Positions 16,829 through 24,770 of a stretch of 39,222 bases of DNA are shown piece after piece. The notes beneath the pieces are model-generated. The model saw only the letters and a list, made by a program, of their open reading frames with translations, was not told the origin of the DNA and did not search any database. A program made the position numbers and the translations under genes. This stretch comes from Propionicimonas sp. (GTDB lineage Bacteria > Actinomycetota > Actinomycetes > Propionibacteriales > Propionibacteriaceae). The stretch is from NCBI GenBank assembly GCA_030158185.1, contig JAOATP010000186.1, positions 1-39,222 on the forward strand, read 5' to 3'. Within the stretch, counting starts at the first letter, position 1; each line of letters opens with the position of its first letter.

Positions 16829-17982
16829 GCGAGGACAGCGAGGACTTCGAACGCGAGGAGCGTGCCTTCGCCGAGGCGCTGCGCGCATCTGTGCCCGTTG
16901 AGACGTTCCGTCCGCTGGATGCGGAGGCGATCAAGGCTGCCGCCCGTCCCGCGAGGTCGGGCCCAACCCGCTGGCTGAAGGGGATGGCAGCGGCAGCCGT
17001 GCTCGTCGTTGCCGTCGGCATCGGGGCTGCTCTCCTGCCGCGGGTCGCTGGTTCGCAGACCGCCGAACCTGCGTCCGGCGGGTACGCAGCAGGCGGGGTC
17101 GCCCCCGAGACTGCGCAGGACCGCGCGTCGGGCGCTGCCGCCCCCGGCGAGGTCACCAGCAAGGTCACCAGCGACGCGGGCTTCCGCTGGGAGTCCTACC
17201 GTGACGTGATGGTCCAGGTGCCGGACGCCTGGGGTTACGCTTCCGCACCGCAGTCGGACTACTGCATCGGCAAGAGGTTCCCCACCGAGCCCTATGTCGA
17301 CCTGACCCGGGGGCCCGGTGCAGCCCGTGCGATCCTGTGCACGAGCGGTCTCGCCGACGACCGGCAGGCCATGCACCTCACGTTCACCCCGATCAAGGGG
17401 TCGCCACCCTTTGCGGCGCCCTCCACGGTGTGGAAGCAGTACTCCACAGAGCTCGGTCGGGCGCGGGTCACGGTCACCGCGCGAGCCGGGGAGTCGGAGC
17501 TTGCGAACCGGATCCTTGCGTCGGTGAGGCTGGTTCCCGACGGCACCGATCCCAACGGTTGCCCGGTGACCCTTCCCACCGTGCCGGCGGTCGAGCTCAC
17601 CGGGCTCGACGGCAGCGACCTGACGGTCTGCCTGTACGAGGCCGAGGACGACCGCGGTGCCTTCCGCAGCTCGGCCAGCCTCACCGGCGCTGCCGCCGAA
17701 CGCGCCTGGCAGGCCGTTCTTGCTGCGCCCGAAGGTGGTGGCCCGGACGGATCGGCGAGCAGTTGTGGCACCTCGCCGGGATGGCCGATGGTGCTGCTCG
17801 TTGGTGCCGATCAGGTTCCGGTGGCCGCCTCGGTAGCCGGGTGTGCCGGCAACGGGGTGACCGACGCCGCCGCAGCCGGCGGGGCTCGCAGGCTTACCGG
17901 CGAACTCTGCCGCGCACTGATCGTTGACCCGGTCAGGATCTCCAGCGGTTCCGGGCCGGCGGCAGAGGCCTGCGTCCGCTGA
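16825..17982 (+). CDS. Single-pass membrane protein coupled to the sigma factor, possible anti-sigma
   Basis: 385-residue protein. An acidic cytoplasmic head (1-50) is followed by a membrane helix (about 53-73), an Ala/Gly/Ser-rich spacer and a large extracytoplasmic domain with several Cys (for example SDYCIGKRF, RAILCTSGL, SASSCGTSPG, GELCRAL) that could form disulfides. There is no HxxxCxxC zinc anti-sigma motif in the head, so it is not a classical ZAS protein. The ATG at 16825 overlaps the sigma stop and has GGAGGCG upstream, so the two are made together. That placement suggests it senses the envelope and controls the sigma factor (inference). Confidence 0.75.
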   Translation: MSEDSEDFEREERAFAEALRASVPVETFRPLDAEAIKAAARPARSGPTRWLKGMAAAAVLVVAVGIGAALLPRVAGSQTAEPASGGYAAGGVAPETAQDRASGAAAPGEVTSKVTSDAGFRWESYRDVMVQVPDAWGYASAPQSDYCIGKRFPTEPYVDLTRGPGAARAILCTSGLADDRQAMHLTFTPIKGSPPFAAPSTVWKQYSTELGRARVTVTARAGESELANRILASVRLVPDGTDPNGCPVTLPTVPAVELTGLDGSDLTVCLYEAEDDRGAFRSSASLTGAAAERAWQAVLAAPEGGGPDGSASSCGTSPGWPMVLLVGADQVPVAASVAGCAGNGVTDAAAAGGARRLTGELCRALIVDPVRISSGSGPAAEACVR

Positions 17983-17986
17983 TCTG

Positions 17987-18583
17987 TCAGTGGCCTGTGA
18001 CGCCGCTCAGCCAGGCGAGGGAGTCCTCGTCGTCCACCCACAGGTGGGCGTTCCAGCCGGCCGCTGCCGCGGCGTCCACGTTCGGCTCACGGTCGTCGAT
18101 GAAGGCGATCTCTGCGGGATCCGCACCGAGCTCTGCGGTCACCATGTCGTAGACCACCGGGTCGGGTTTGGTGACGCCGAGCTCTGCGGAGACGAAGATG
18201 AAGTCGAAGGCCGCTGCCCACGCCGTCCGCCGGATCGCCTTTCCCAGCACGATCGGTGCATTGCTCAGCAGGGCGGTCTGGACGTTCCAGCCCCGCACCA
18301 CCCGCAGCAGGTCGGAAGCGGTCGGACGCAGCTCCGTCCACAGGTCCGCGTCGAGCGTCGCGAGGTTGCTGATCAGCTCACCGGACGGCTGCACGCCAAG
18401 GCGGTCGAGGATGGGTTGCCAGTACTCCACCCGCGAGCCGCCGGTGTCGTAGGCGCGGCGGTGCGACCAGTACAACTCCCGGTACGCCTCCGGATCCACC
18501 CCCAGCAGCTCGGCGGGGGCGTGGTAGATGTCGGGGGGCGACGCCAACACCTGGCCCAGGTCGAGAACAACGAAGCGGATCAT
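17987..18583 (-). CDS. HAD-superfamily hydrolase
   Basis: 198-residue cytoplasmic hydrolase, YihX-like. The motif I Asp is in [13 protein letters not shown], where DLGxVL replaces DxDG as in several subfamily I HADs. Motif II is LLSNAP, motif III Lys is in [12 protein letters not shown], and motif IV is [14 protein letters not shown] helical cap lies between about 16 and 90. It is probably a phosphatase of small sugar phosphates or nucleotides. A minus-strand TACCCT ends 7 bases before the ATG, suggesting a leaderless transcript. It is convergent with the sigma-linked membrane gene (4 bases apart). Confidence 0.87.
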   Translation of the reverse strand: MIRFVVLDLGQVLASPPDIYHAPAELLGVDPEAYRELYWSHRRAYDTGGSRVEYWQPILDRLGVQPSGELISNLATLDADLWTELRPTASDLLRVVRGWNVQTALLSNAPIVLGKAIRRTAWAAAFDFIFVSAELGVTKPDPVVYDMVTAELGADPAEIAFIDDREPNVDAAAAAGWNAHLWVDDEDSLAWLSGVTGH

Positions 18584-18589
18584 CTTTCG

Positions 18590-18595
18590 AGGGTA
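18590..18595 (-). promoter_or_regulatory. -10 box TACCCT of a leaderless start
   Basis: Minus-strand TACCCT ends 7 bases before the HAD gene ATG at 18583. Confidence 0.5.
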
Positions 18596-18636
18596 GCCCT
18601 CCGCCTGGACGCGTCCCGGCGGTTCCAGAAGCGACC

Positions 18637-18642
18637 TACACT
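18637..18642 (+). promoter_or_regulatory. -10 box TACACT of a leaderless start
   Basis: TACACT ends 7 bases before the GTG at 18649. With the opposing TACCCT box it forms a compact 65-base divergent promoter region. Confidence 0.5.
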
Positions 18643-18648
18643 CGCGAC

Positions 18649-19254
18649 GTGACTGATGCCAAGACCCTTGACCTCTGGTTCGACCCGCTCTGCCCGTGGG
18701 CCTGGATGACCTCCCGCTGGGCGCTCGAGGTCGCGAAGGTGCGCGACGTCGATGTGGTGTTCCACGTGATGAGCCTTTCCGTGCTGAACGAGGGCCGCGA
18801 CCTGAGCCCGCACTACCGGGACCTGATGGACAACGCCTGGGGCGGGGCCCGGGTGTGCCTTGCCGTCCAGCAGCAGTACCCGGAAAAGCTCACCGAGCTC
18901 TACACAGCGCTCGGTACCCGCATCCACCTGGGCAAGGAGCCCAACGAGCGCGCCACCCACGAGGCGGCGCTCGCAGAGGTGGGGCTGCCGATGGAGCTGG
19001 CCGATGCCGGCGACACCGACGCCAACGACAAGGCGCTGCGCGAGGAGCAGGCGAAGGTGACCGCCGCCGTCGGCGACGAGGTGGGCACCCCGGTGATCCG
19101 GGTGGGTGACCAGAGCCTCTTCGGCCCTGTCATGTCGCCGGCACCCAAGGGCGAGGAGGCCGGCCGGCTGTGGGACGGCTTCGTCAACGTCCTCGCCTAC
19201 CCGGGCTTCTTCGAGCTCAAGCGGACGCGGACGGTCGACCCGATCTTCGATTGA
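18649..19254 (+). CDS. DsbA-like protein, Rv2466c mycothiol-dependent nitroreductase family
   Basis: 201-residue thioredoxin-fold protein closely resembling Mycobacterium Rv2466c along its length: [32 protein letters not shown], and the C-terminal [15 protein letters not shown]. Rv2466c uses a CPWC pair with mycothiol; here the second Cys is Ala (CPWA, Cys15 only), so a monothiol mechanism with mycothiol is likely. Presence of the family supports a mycothiol-making actinobacterium. The GTG is leaderless by its -10 spacing. Its last 38 bases overlap the 3' end of the convergent MFS gene. Confidence 0.88.
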   Translation: MTDAKTLDLWFDPLCPWAWMTSRWALEVAKVRDVDVVFHVMSLSVLNEGRDLSPHYRDLMDNAWGGARVCLAVQQQYPEKLTELYTALGTRIHLGKEPNERATHEAALAEVGLPMELADAGDTDANDKALREEQAKVTAAVGDEVGTPVIRVGDQSLFGPVMSPAPKGEEAGRLWDGFVNVLAYPGFFELKRTRTVDPIFD

Positions 19255-20476
19255 TCCTGGCCCGGCCGGGCACGAGGCGGGGCAGCCACCAGGCGGCCCA
19301 CGCGGCCCCGGCCAGTGACAGCCAGCCGGTGGCGAAGCTGGCGGTGACCACCGTCACGGCGCCCGTCACAGCGATCAGCGCGGGCCCCACAAGGGCTCCG
19401 GCGTTGGTGAAGCTGTTCCACAGCCCGAGCCAGCCGGCGCGGTTCCTGCTGGGGGTCATGTCCGCGCTGAGGGTCTTGTTGATCCCTGCGCCCAACCCGT
19501 TGCCGACGGCGAAGATCAGCGAGATGGCGATGAAGCCCGGCACGGTTGCTGCGATCGGCCCGAGCAGGTAGCCGACCCCCATCAGGGCGAGGCAGGGCAC
19601 CAGCACTGCTGCCCTGCCGAACCGGTCCATCAGGGTGCCGGCCGGCAGGATGAACGCCAGTTCGACAACGGCAGACCCGGCGAACACCAGCGAGATCACT
19701 GCCTCGGGGTGTCCGAACTCGTTACCGAGAAGGGGAAGCAGCAGGTCGCGGTTGGTGCGCACGAGGGTCAGCACGAGGACCGCGCCACCGACAAGGAGCA
19801 GGGGTCGCAGCACCGCGCCTCGGGTCGGGAGGTCCTCGGGTTCGGGGGCATCCGGGTCGATCTCCTGCCTGAGGTGGGGCGGCACGAAGATCGTGATCAG
19901 TACCAGGCCGGCGACAGCGGCGACGAGGTGGACGAAGAAGGCGGACGCCGCCCCGCCGATGGCGATCAGCCCGGCACCGAACAGCGGGCCGAGGATGCGT
20001 CCGACCCGTATCGTGCCACCGAAGAGGCTCATCGCCCGGGCGCGCAGGTGTACCGGCACCTCGTCGGCGATGTAGGTCTGGCGGCCGAGGTCCCAGGTGA
20101 GGTCGCCGAGGCTCATCAGCAGGATCGCTGCGCAGAACAGGGCGGGCGCCCAGACCGGGGCCGGGCCGTTCCCGTCCGACCAGGCGGCGACGAGGCAGCC
20201 GACGACGGCGGCGACGCTCACGAGCCCCCCGAGGATCATCGCGCCGCGCTCACCGATGCGCACCACCAGTTGCCCCGTCGGAAGGGGGCCGACAACGGTG
20301 ATCAGGCCGGCGACCGTGATCAGCAGGGCCACCTGCGGCACGGAGAGACCCAGGTCGAGCCCGACCAGTGGCACGACGGGGACGATGGCAGCAGCGCCGG
20401 TGGCATAGAGGGCCGTGGGCAGGTAGACCGGGAGAACGAGCCTGCGCAACAGCGCCGGCAGTTCCTCAGTGGTCAC
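19217..20476 (-). CDS. Major facilitator superfamily transporter
   Basis: 419-residue membrane transporter with about 12 helices. The loop between helices 2 and 3 reads [18 protein letters not shown], a variant of the MFS A-motif region, and the cytoplasmic central loop is around residues 190-215 ([20 protein letters not shown]). The general shape suggests a drug or metabolite exporter, with no substrate evidence. The GTG at 20476 has GGAGG 5 bases upstream. It is convergent and overlapping with the DsbA-like gene and divergent from the AEC transporter. Confidence 0.87.
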   Translation of the reverse strand: MTTEELPALLRRLVLPVYLPTALYATGAAAIVPVVPLVGLDLGLSVPQVALLITVAGLITVVGPLPTGQLVVRIGERGAMILGGLVSVAAVVGCLVAAWSDGNGPAPVWAPALFCAAILLMSLGDLTWDLGRQTYIADEVPVHLRARAMSLFGGTIRVGRILGPLFGAGLIAIGGAASAFFVHLVAAVAGLVLITIFVPPHLRQEIDPDAPEPEDLPTRGAVLRPLLLVGGAVLVLTLVRTNRDLLLPLLGNEFGHPEAVISLVFAGSAVVELAFILPAGTLMDRFGRAAVLVPCLALMGVGYLLGPIAATVPGFIAISLIFAVGNGLGAGINKTLSADMTPSRNRAGWLGLWNSFTNAGALVGPALIAVTGAVTVVTASFATGWLSLAGAAWAAWWLPRLVPGRARINRRSGRPSASA

Positions 20477-20585
20477 AGGGCCTCCAGCTATCTCGACATC
20501 AAGCTATTCCCGGCCGGGGGGGATCGACACCCTGCGTCCACCGGAGCGCATTCGGTCGCTGCAAGGTTGCCCGGCGTGTCACCGG

Positions 20586-20591
20586 TAAGTT
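20586..20591 (+). promoter_or_regulatory. -10 box TAAGTT of a leaderless start
   Basis: TAAGTT ends 7 bases before the ATG at 20598. Confidence 0.5.
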
Positions 20592-20597
20592 GCCGCC

Positions 20598-21515
20598 ATG
20601 CTGGAGATCGCTGCGCGGGCACTGTCGCTGGTGGCGATCGTCGGGATAGGCCTCGGCATCAAGCGCCTGGGCTGGGTGACCCGGCACGACTTCGGGTTGT
20701 TCTCCCGTCTCGTGCTCAATGTGACGCTGCCCTGCGCGTTGATCACCAGCTTCAACGGCTACACGCTCGACCGTTCCCTGCTCTCCCTTACCGCGCTCGG
20801 GCTCGGACTCGGCGTCGCGCAGCAGGCGCTGGCCTATGTGCTGCACCTGCGACGCCCGCGCAGCGAGCAGGCGTTCGCCGTGCTGCACGGGGGCAACTAC
20901 AACATCGGCGCGTTCGCAACGCCGTACCTCGCCGGGTTCGTGGGACCGCAGGCGATGATCTACTCCTCGCTGTTCGACATCGGCGGTGCGTTCGCAGGTG
21001 CGGGCGTGGGCTACGCGTGGGGCATGGGCCTCGCCGGCGAGCCTGGGGGCAACCGCATCCGGGAAGTCTTCGGACGGCTCATCCGCACGCCGATCCTGGT
21101 CACCTACTTCGGGCTGCTGGTGCTGAAGCTGCTCGACTGGCGGCTGCCGGACATCCTGATCACCTTCACGTCGACCGTCGGTGCTGCGAACCCGTTCCTC
21201 GCCATGCTGATGATCGGTATCGGACTGGAACTGCGGCTCCATCCTGGGAAGTACTGGGCCGCCGCCCGCATGCTCGGCATCCGCTACGCCTCGGCCGCGG
21301 TGGCCGCCGTGGCGTTCTGGACCCTGCTCCCGCTCCCGGCTGAAGCGCGCATGGTCCTGGTGATGCTGGTGTTCTCACCGATCGCGGCGATGATCGTCGG
21401 CTTCACCGGCAAGGCCGGGCTGGACGTGGAACTCTCCGCGTTCATGACGTCGGTGAGCCTCCTGGTCGGCATCGTGGCGATGCCGACCCTCTACCTCGCC
21501 CTCAACCCCGCCTGA
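20598..21515 (+). CDS. AEC-family transporter
   Basis: 305-residue membrane protein of the auxin efflux carrier family, ten predicted helices. It has the usual split pattern: an N-terminal half with FSRLVLNVTLPCALITSFNG, a GGNYNIGAFATPYLAGFVG region (about 97-115) and a C-terminal half ending in VGIVAMPTLYLALN. Bacterial members move organic acids such as malate or other anions; the substrate here is unknown. The start is leaderless by spacing. It is convergent with the sigma-like gene, 9 bases apart, with a small CTGAGG/CCTCAG hairpin at 21512-21528. Confidence 0.85.
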   Translation: MLEIAARALSLVAIVGIGLGIKRLGWVTRHDFGLFSRLVLNVTLPCALITSFNGYTLDRSLLSLTALGLGLGVAQQALAYVLHLRRPRSEQAFAVLHGGNYNIGAFATPYLAGFVGPQAMIYSSLFDIGGAFAGAGVGYAWGMGLAGEPGGNRIREVFGRLIRTPILVTYFGLLVLKLLDWRLPDILITFTSTVGAANPFLAMLMIGIGLELRLHPGKYWAAARMLGIRYASAAVAAVAFWTLLPLPAEARMVLVMLVFSPIAAMIVGFTGKAGLDVELSAFMTSVSLLVGIVAMPTLYLALNPA

Positions 21516-21524
21516 GGGTCAACC

Positions 21525-22067
21525 TCAGAGGTTGCCGGTCGTGCCGTAGCGGCGGTAGATGCCGGGCTTGATGCTGGACAGCGTGTCGATGATGTCGCTG
21601 ATCGCGAGGTCGGGATGGCTGCGGGTGAGCTTGGACAGGTAGCGCATGCCGGCCTTCGCGAGATGCTCGCGGGTGGCCTCGATGCTCGTGCCCAGGACTT
21701 CAGCTGCCTCGGCCTCGTCCAGGTCGTCCCAGAAGCGCAGCTGCAGCAGCTGCCGGTCCCTTCCGCGCAGGTTGCTGAGGGCCTTGAGGAACTCGTCGGC
21801 GGGGTTGCGGGGAGTGGGGCCACCGAACACGGCGCCGACGCGCAGGCGATCCAGGATGCTGATCTTGTCGGAGTAGTTCCGGTAGGCGTCCTGCACCACC
21901 TTCTCGATGGCGCGGTACAGGTCGCGGAGGTCGTGGTCACGACGGCTGTCGAGCAGGGCGAAGGCGTCGGCCGCCATCTGGTGGGGGTCGGCGAGGCCCA
22001 TCGCACGCCACTCACAGGCTGTCACCACCAGGTCGTGGTATTTGGCTGCCAGTGCCTCGACGTTCAC
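21525..22067 (-). CDS. Small sigma-70-like protein divergent from the tad locus
   Basis: 180-residue protein with the arrangement of a minimal sigma factor. A helical N-terminal part (about 1-60, HDLVVTACEWRAMG then ADPHQMAADAFALLD) resembles region 2, and a clear region 4 helix-turn-helix lies at about 91-150 (EFLKALSNLRGRDRQLLQL, then AEAAEVLGTSIEATREHLAK). The region 2 match is weak, so it could be a sigma-derived regulator instead. The GTG at 22067 is chosen because minus-strand TAGGGT lies 8 bases upstream. It shares its 194-base upstream region with the SAF-domain gene, so it is a candidate regulator of the tad units (inference). Confidence 0.7.
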   Translation of the reverse strand: MNVEALAAKYHDLVVTACEWRAMGLADPHQMAADAFALLDSRRDHDLRDLYRAIEKVVQDAYRNYSDKISILDRLRVGAVFGGPTPRNPADEFLKALSNLRGRDRQLLQLRFWDDLDEAEAAEVLGTSIEATREHLAKAGMRYLSKLTRSHPDLAISDIIDTLSSIKPGIYRRYGTTGNL

Positions 22068-22074
22068 AGGAAAC

Positions 22075-22080
22075 ACCCTA
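22075..22080 (-). promoter_or_regulatory. -10 box TAGGGT before the sigma-like gene
   Basis: Minus-strand TAGGGT ends 8 bases before the GTG at 22067, consistent with leaderless or nearly leaderless transcription. Confidence 0.4.
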
Positions 22081-22130
22081 GTGGCCAGCCGTATGACTGC
22101 ACAGGCGGGATGGGACAGCCGGGGGCGTGG

Positions 22131-22196
22131 GTGTACGAGTTCTCCACAGATTCGCGGAGCGGTCTAGGAATAGGCCCGTCCGCCCGCCTACGATCC
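22131..22196 (+). promoter_or_regulatory. Shared tad promoter module, copy A (before the SAF gene)
   Basis: Ordered elements are GTGTACGA (22131), the DnaA-box-like TTCTCCACA (22140-22148, one mismatch), GGAAT (22167-22171), a 17-base spacer, and TACGATCC (22189-22196), 66 bases before the SAF start. The same elements in the same order precede cpaF, with the same 24-base step from TCCACA to GGAAT. GGAAT/TACGAT could be the -35/-10 of an alternative sigma factor (inference). Confidence 0.55.
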
Positions 22197-22261
22197 CACC
22201 ACCGCCGGACCGCTGCGCTCGACCCCAGGGCCCCAGCCATCCCGGCTCGAGGGGGTCGGTG

Positions 22262-22882
22262 ATGGCCGAGGAGCGGTTGGGTACGAGTCAGGTGAGGAAC
22301 CGGCGCAACCTGCGCTGGATGGCCGTCGGCGTGCTCGCCGTCTGCCTCGGCGGGCTGGGTGCTGCGCTCCTCTACGGGAACCTCAGCAATGCACACACCG
22401 TCCTCGTCGTGAAGCGGACGGTCTACCGCGACCAGGTGATCACCGCTGCCGACCTCGGGTCGACCTCTGCCGTGCCGGCGCTCGGCGTCGAAACCCTTTC
22501 GTCCGACCAGCTCGACGCCGTCGTCGGCCGGACCGCCCTCAGCGACCTGGTCGAGGGCAGCCTGCTGAGCCCGCGCTCGTTCGGCGAGCCCGCGGTGGAG
22601 GCGGGCAGCGTCCGCATCGGGCTGCGCCTTGCCGCGGGACGGTTGCCGTCGGCCGCGATGCCCCCGGGAACCGAGGTGCTGCTCGTCCCCGTGGGTCGCG
22701 ACGGCGCCGAGCCCCCGGCAGGGGCGAGCGTTGCCGCACGGATCGCGACGGCGGCAGCCGTCCTGCCCGACGGCGCCTCCATCGTCGACGTGAGTGTTCC
22801 CGCGGCGGAGGCGGAGCGGGTGGTGCGGCTGGCTTCGGCCGAACAGCTCGCGCTGGTGCGGCTTCCTGGCAGCCCGCGGTGA
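22262..22882 (+). CDS. SAF-domain protein, CpaB/RcpC-like tad component
   Basis: 206-residue envelope protein. A cytoplasmic head rich in Arg/Asn (1-17) is followed by a membrane helix (about 18-38), then an SAF domain (about 50-115: VVKRTVYRDQVITAADLGS, VVGRTALSDLVEGSLLSPRS) and a CpaB-like C-terminal part with GLRLAAGRLPSAAMPPGTEV. CpaB/RcpC proteins sit in the periplasm or wall and help assemble Flp pili. The start at 22262 follows GAGGGGGT. Its stop overlaps the start of the CpaE-like gene by 4 bases. The opening MAEE is shared with the small ORF before cpaF. Confidence 0.8.
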   Translation: MAEERLGTSQVRNRRNLRWMAVGVLAVCLGGLGAALLYGNLSNAHTVLVVKRTVYRDQVITAADLGSTSAVPALGVETLSSDQLDAVVGRTALSDLVEGSLLSPRSFGEPAVEAGSVRIGLRLAAGRLPSAAMPPGTEVLLVPVGRDGAEPPAGASVAARIATAAAVLPDGASIVDVSVPAAEAERVVRLASAEQLALVRLPGSPR

Positions 22883-23658
22883 GCATGCTGCTGCTGGCGA
22901 GCGCCGGCCACTCGCCGGGCGTCACGGGGCTCGGCGTGGCGCTGGCGCTCACCTGGAAGGAGCCGGTGCTGCTGGTGGACGCCGACCGGGAGCCGGACCA
23001 GACGGTGCTTGCCGGCCACCTGCAGGGCGTCGACCCGGGCGGACGGGGCCTCGGGGGGCTCCTGCAGGCGCACCGGGAGCACCGGTCGCTCGCCGAGTGC
23101 CTGCCCTCGATGACCATCCCCCTGCACGGTGAGGAGGGAAGGGACTTCCTGCCGGGGTTCTCGCATCCGGGCATGGTCGACCTGTTCGGGCCGGTGTGGC
23201 CGGAACTGGCGACCACCCTCGAGGCCGCGGGGCGCACGGTGCTCGTCGATGCGGGACGGATCACGCCAGCCGGCCTGCAGCCTGCCCTCGTTGCTGCGAG
23301 CAGCGGGGTGGCCGTGGTCACCGGCAGCCGGCTGGTCGACCTCGCAGCGCTGCGGCTGTACCTGCCGCTGGTGGTGGCGGCTGCGGGCGCAGAGCGGGTG
23401 GGGCTGGTGGTGGTTGGTCCGGGACGTCCGTACGGTTCCGGCGAGATCGGGCACCGCTTCGGTGTCGACGTGTGGGCGAAGCTCGCCTGGCAGCCGGCGG
23501 AGGCCGCCGTCTTCGCTGCGGGCGAGGCAGCGCCGCGGAGGCTGATGGCCAGCAACTACGTCGAGGACGTGCGGGCGCTCGGCGAGGTGCTCAGTGCCCG
23601 GGCGGCCGGCCGACGGCTGCAGCTCGGGGCGCCCCGGCCGTCCGCAGGGGGCGCCTAG
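22879..23658 (+). CDS. CpaE/MinD-like protein without a Walker A lysine
   Basis: 259-residue P-loop-fold protein related to the CpaE/TadZ localisation factors. The nucleotide loop that would be KGGxGKT reads ASAGHSPGVTGLG: it has no lysine, so ATP hydrolysis is unlikely. VLLVDADREPDQ (about 29-40) and VLVDAGRITPAG retain the fold landmarks, including the Walker A'-like Asp. In tad systems this family places the machinery in the cell. The GTG at 22879 overlaps the SAF stop (GTGA). Its stop codon lies within the -10 box of mutY. Confidence 0.7.
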   Translation: MSMLLLASAGHSPGVTGLGVALALTWKEPVLLVDADREPDQTVLAGHLQGVDPGGRGLGGLLQAHREHRSLAECLPSMTIPLHGEEGRDFLPGFSHPGMVDLFGPVWPELATTLEAAGRTVLVDAGRITPAGLQPALVAASSGVAVVTGSRLVDLAALRLYLPLVVAAAGAERVGLVVVGPGRPYGSGEIGHRFGVDVWAKLAWQPAEAAVFAAGEAAPRRLMASNYVEDVRALGEVLSARAAGRRLQLGAPRPSAGGA

Positions 23659-23661
23659 GCT
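23656..23661 (+). promoter_or_regulatory. -10 box TAGGCT before mutY
   Basis: TAGGCT ends 8 bases before the GTG at 23669 and contains the TAG stop of the preceding gene, suggesting mutY has its own leaderless promoter. Confidence 0.4.
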
Positions 23662-23668
23662 GAGCCGC

Positions 23669-24550
23669 GTGCCCGACCTCGCGACGCCGCTGATCGCCCC
23701 ACCGCTGATCAGCTGGTACGCCGAATTCGCCCGCGACCTGCCGTGGCGACGCCCGGACTTCGGCGCGTGGGGGGTGCTGGTGAGCGAGTTCATGCTGCAG
23801 CAGACCCCGGTGAACCGGGTGATCCCGCACCTGGAGGCGTGGCTGGAGCGCTGGCCGACGCCGGGCGCGCTTGCCGCCGAGCCGCCGGCGGAGGCCGTCC
23901 GGCAGTGGGCGAACCTCGGCTATCCGCGACGCGCGTTGCGGCTGCACCGGGCAGCTGTGGAGATCGGCCAGCGGCACAGCGGCGTCGTGCCCAGCGAGGT
24001 GGAGGACCTGCTCGCGTTGAGCGGCGTCGGGGAGTACACCGCGCGGGCCGTTGCGGTGTTCGCCAACGGGGAGCGCCACCCCGTCGTCGACATCAACACC
24101 CGCCGGGTGCTCGCGCGGGTAGTGACCGGACGCGCCCAGCCAGGGCCGCCCGCTCGCACCGACCTGACGCTGATGGAGTCGATCCTGCCGGCCGGGTTGG
24201 CGGACGCTGCGACCGTCAACGCAGCGACGATGGAGCTCGGCGCGATCGTCTGCACCGCCCGCACGCCTCGTTGCGGGGCGTGCCCGCTGGCCGAAGTGTG
24301 CGCCTGGCGGGCCGCCGGGTATCCCGACACCGGCGACGTCCGCCGCAAGCAGGCGGCGTACGAGGGCAGCGACCGCCAGGCCCGGGGAGCGGTGCTGAAG
24401 ATGTTGCGCGAGGCGGCGCCCCTGCCGGTGGCACTGGACGAGGTCATTCCGGGGTGGCCCGACGTGGTGCAGCGCGACCGTGCGATCGCTTCCCTTGTGG
24501 CCGACGGGCTGGCAGAGGTTCGCGGAGGGGTGCTCCAACTGCCGACGTGA
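23669..24550 (+). CDS. mutY: A/G-specific adenine DNA glycosylase
   Basis: 293-residue base-excision repair enzyme that removes adenine paired with 8-oxoguanine. It has the catalytic Glu in SEFMLQQTPVNRV, the helix-hairpin-helix LLALSGVGEYTARAVAVFAN, the catalytic Asp in VVDINTRRVL, and a 4Fe-4S cluster motif C-x6-C-x2-C-x5-C (CTARTPRCGACPLAEVC, about residues 195-211). The C-terminal NUDIX-like domain of E. coli MutY is missing, as in many actinobacterial forms. It is wedged between the two halves of the tad locus; the link is probably positional only. Confidence 0.93.
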   Translation: MPDLATPLIAPPLISWYAEFARDLPWRRPDFGAWGVLVSEFMLQQTPVNRVIPHLEAWLERWPTPGALAAEPPAEAVRQWANLGYPRRALRLHRAAVEIGQRHSGVVPSEVEDLLALSGVGEYTARAVAVFANGERHPVVDINTRRVLARVVTGRAQPGPPARTDLTLMESILPAGLADAATVNAATMELGAIVCTARTPRCGACPLAEVCAWRAAGYPDTGDVRRKQAAYEGSDRQARGAVLKMLREAAPLPVALDEVIPGWPDVVQRDRAIASLVADGLAEVRGGVLQLPT

Positions 24551-24578
24551 CGGTTGGGGGACCCGGGAGGCGCCGGGT

Positions 24579-24654
24579 GGGAAGAATCTGCACCTCTCGG
24601 GGCCTCTGCGCCGCAACCCGCCTTCTCAGCGCGATCCAGGTGCAGATTTCTCCC
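24579..24654. repeat. 17-bp imperfect inverted repeat, likely mutY terminator
   Basis: Arms 24579-24595 (GGGAAGAATCTGCACCT) and 24638-24654 pair at 15 of 17 positions, with a perfect inner 11 bp (AATCTGCACCT/AGGTGCAGATT). The 42-base loop is GC-rich. It begins 29 bases after the mutY stop. A terminator or a remnant of a small mobile repeat are both possible. Confidence 0.6.
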
Positions 24655-24685
24655 TCGGGGCGACAGCGACCGGAGCGGCGGCCGC

Positions 24686-24694
24686 TTGTCCACA
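24686..24694 (+). promoter_or_regulatory. DnaA box TTGTCCACA
   Basis: Exact match to the actinobacterial DnaA-box consensus, 29 bases upstream of a second box in the same orientation. Confidence 0.55.
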
Positions 24695-24695
24695 G

Positions 24696-24770
24696 GTGTA
24701 CGAACCTGCCGGGGTTATCCACAACTTGTCTCCGGCCTCTGGGAATCGTGCCGGGGCTCGCTTACGATCC
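24696..24770 (+). promoter_or_regulatory. Shared tad promoter module, copy B (before cpaF)
   Basis: GTGTACGA (24696-24703), DnaA-type TTATCCACA (24715-24723), GGAAT (24742-24746), a 16-base spacer, and TACGATCC (24763-24770), 62 bases before a TGATGGCGGAGGAG start region. Copy A before the SAF gene has the same order and nearly the same spacing. Confidence 0.55.
24715..24723 (+). promoter_or_regulatory. DnaA box TTATCCACA
   Basis: Exact match to the classical E. coli DnaA box, between GTGTACGA and GGAAT of promoter copy B. Confidence 0.55.

Noticed and set aside
24686-24723. Chromosomal replication origin
   Set aside because: Only two DnaA boxes, no AT-rich unwinding region, and no dnaA or dnaN next to it; more likely regulatory or titration sites.
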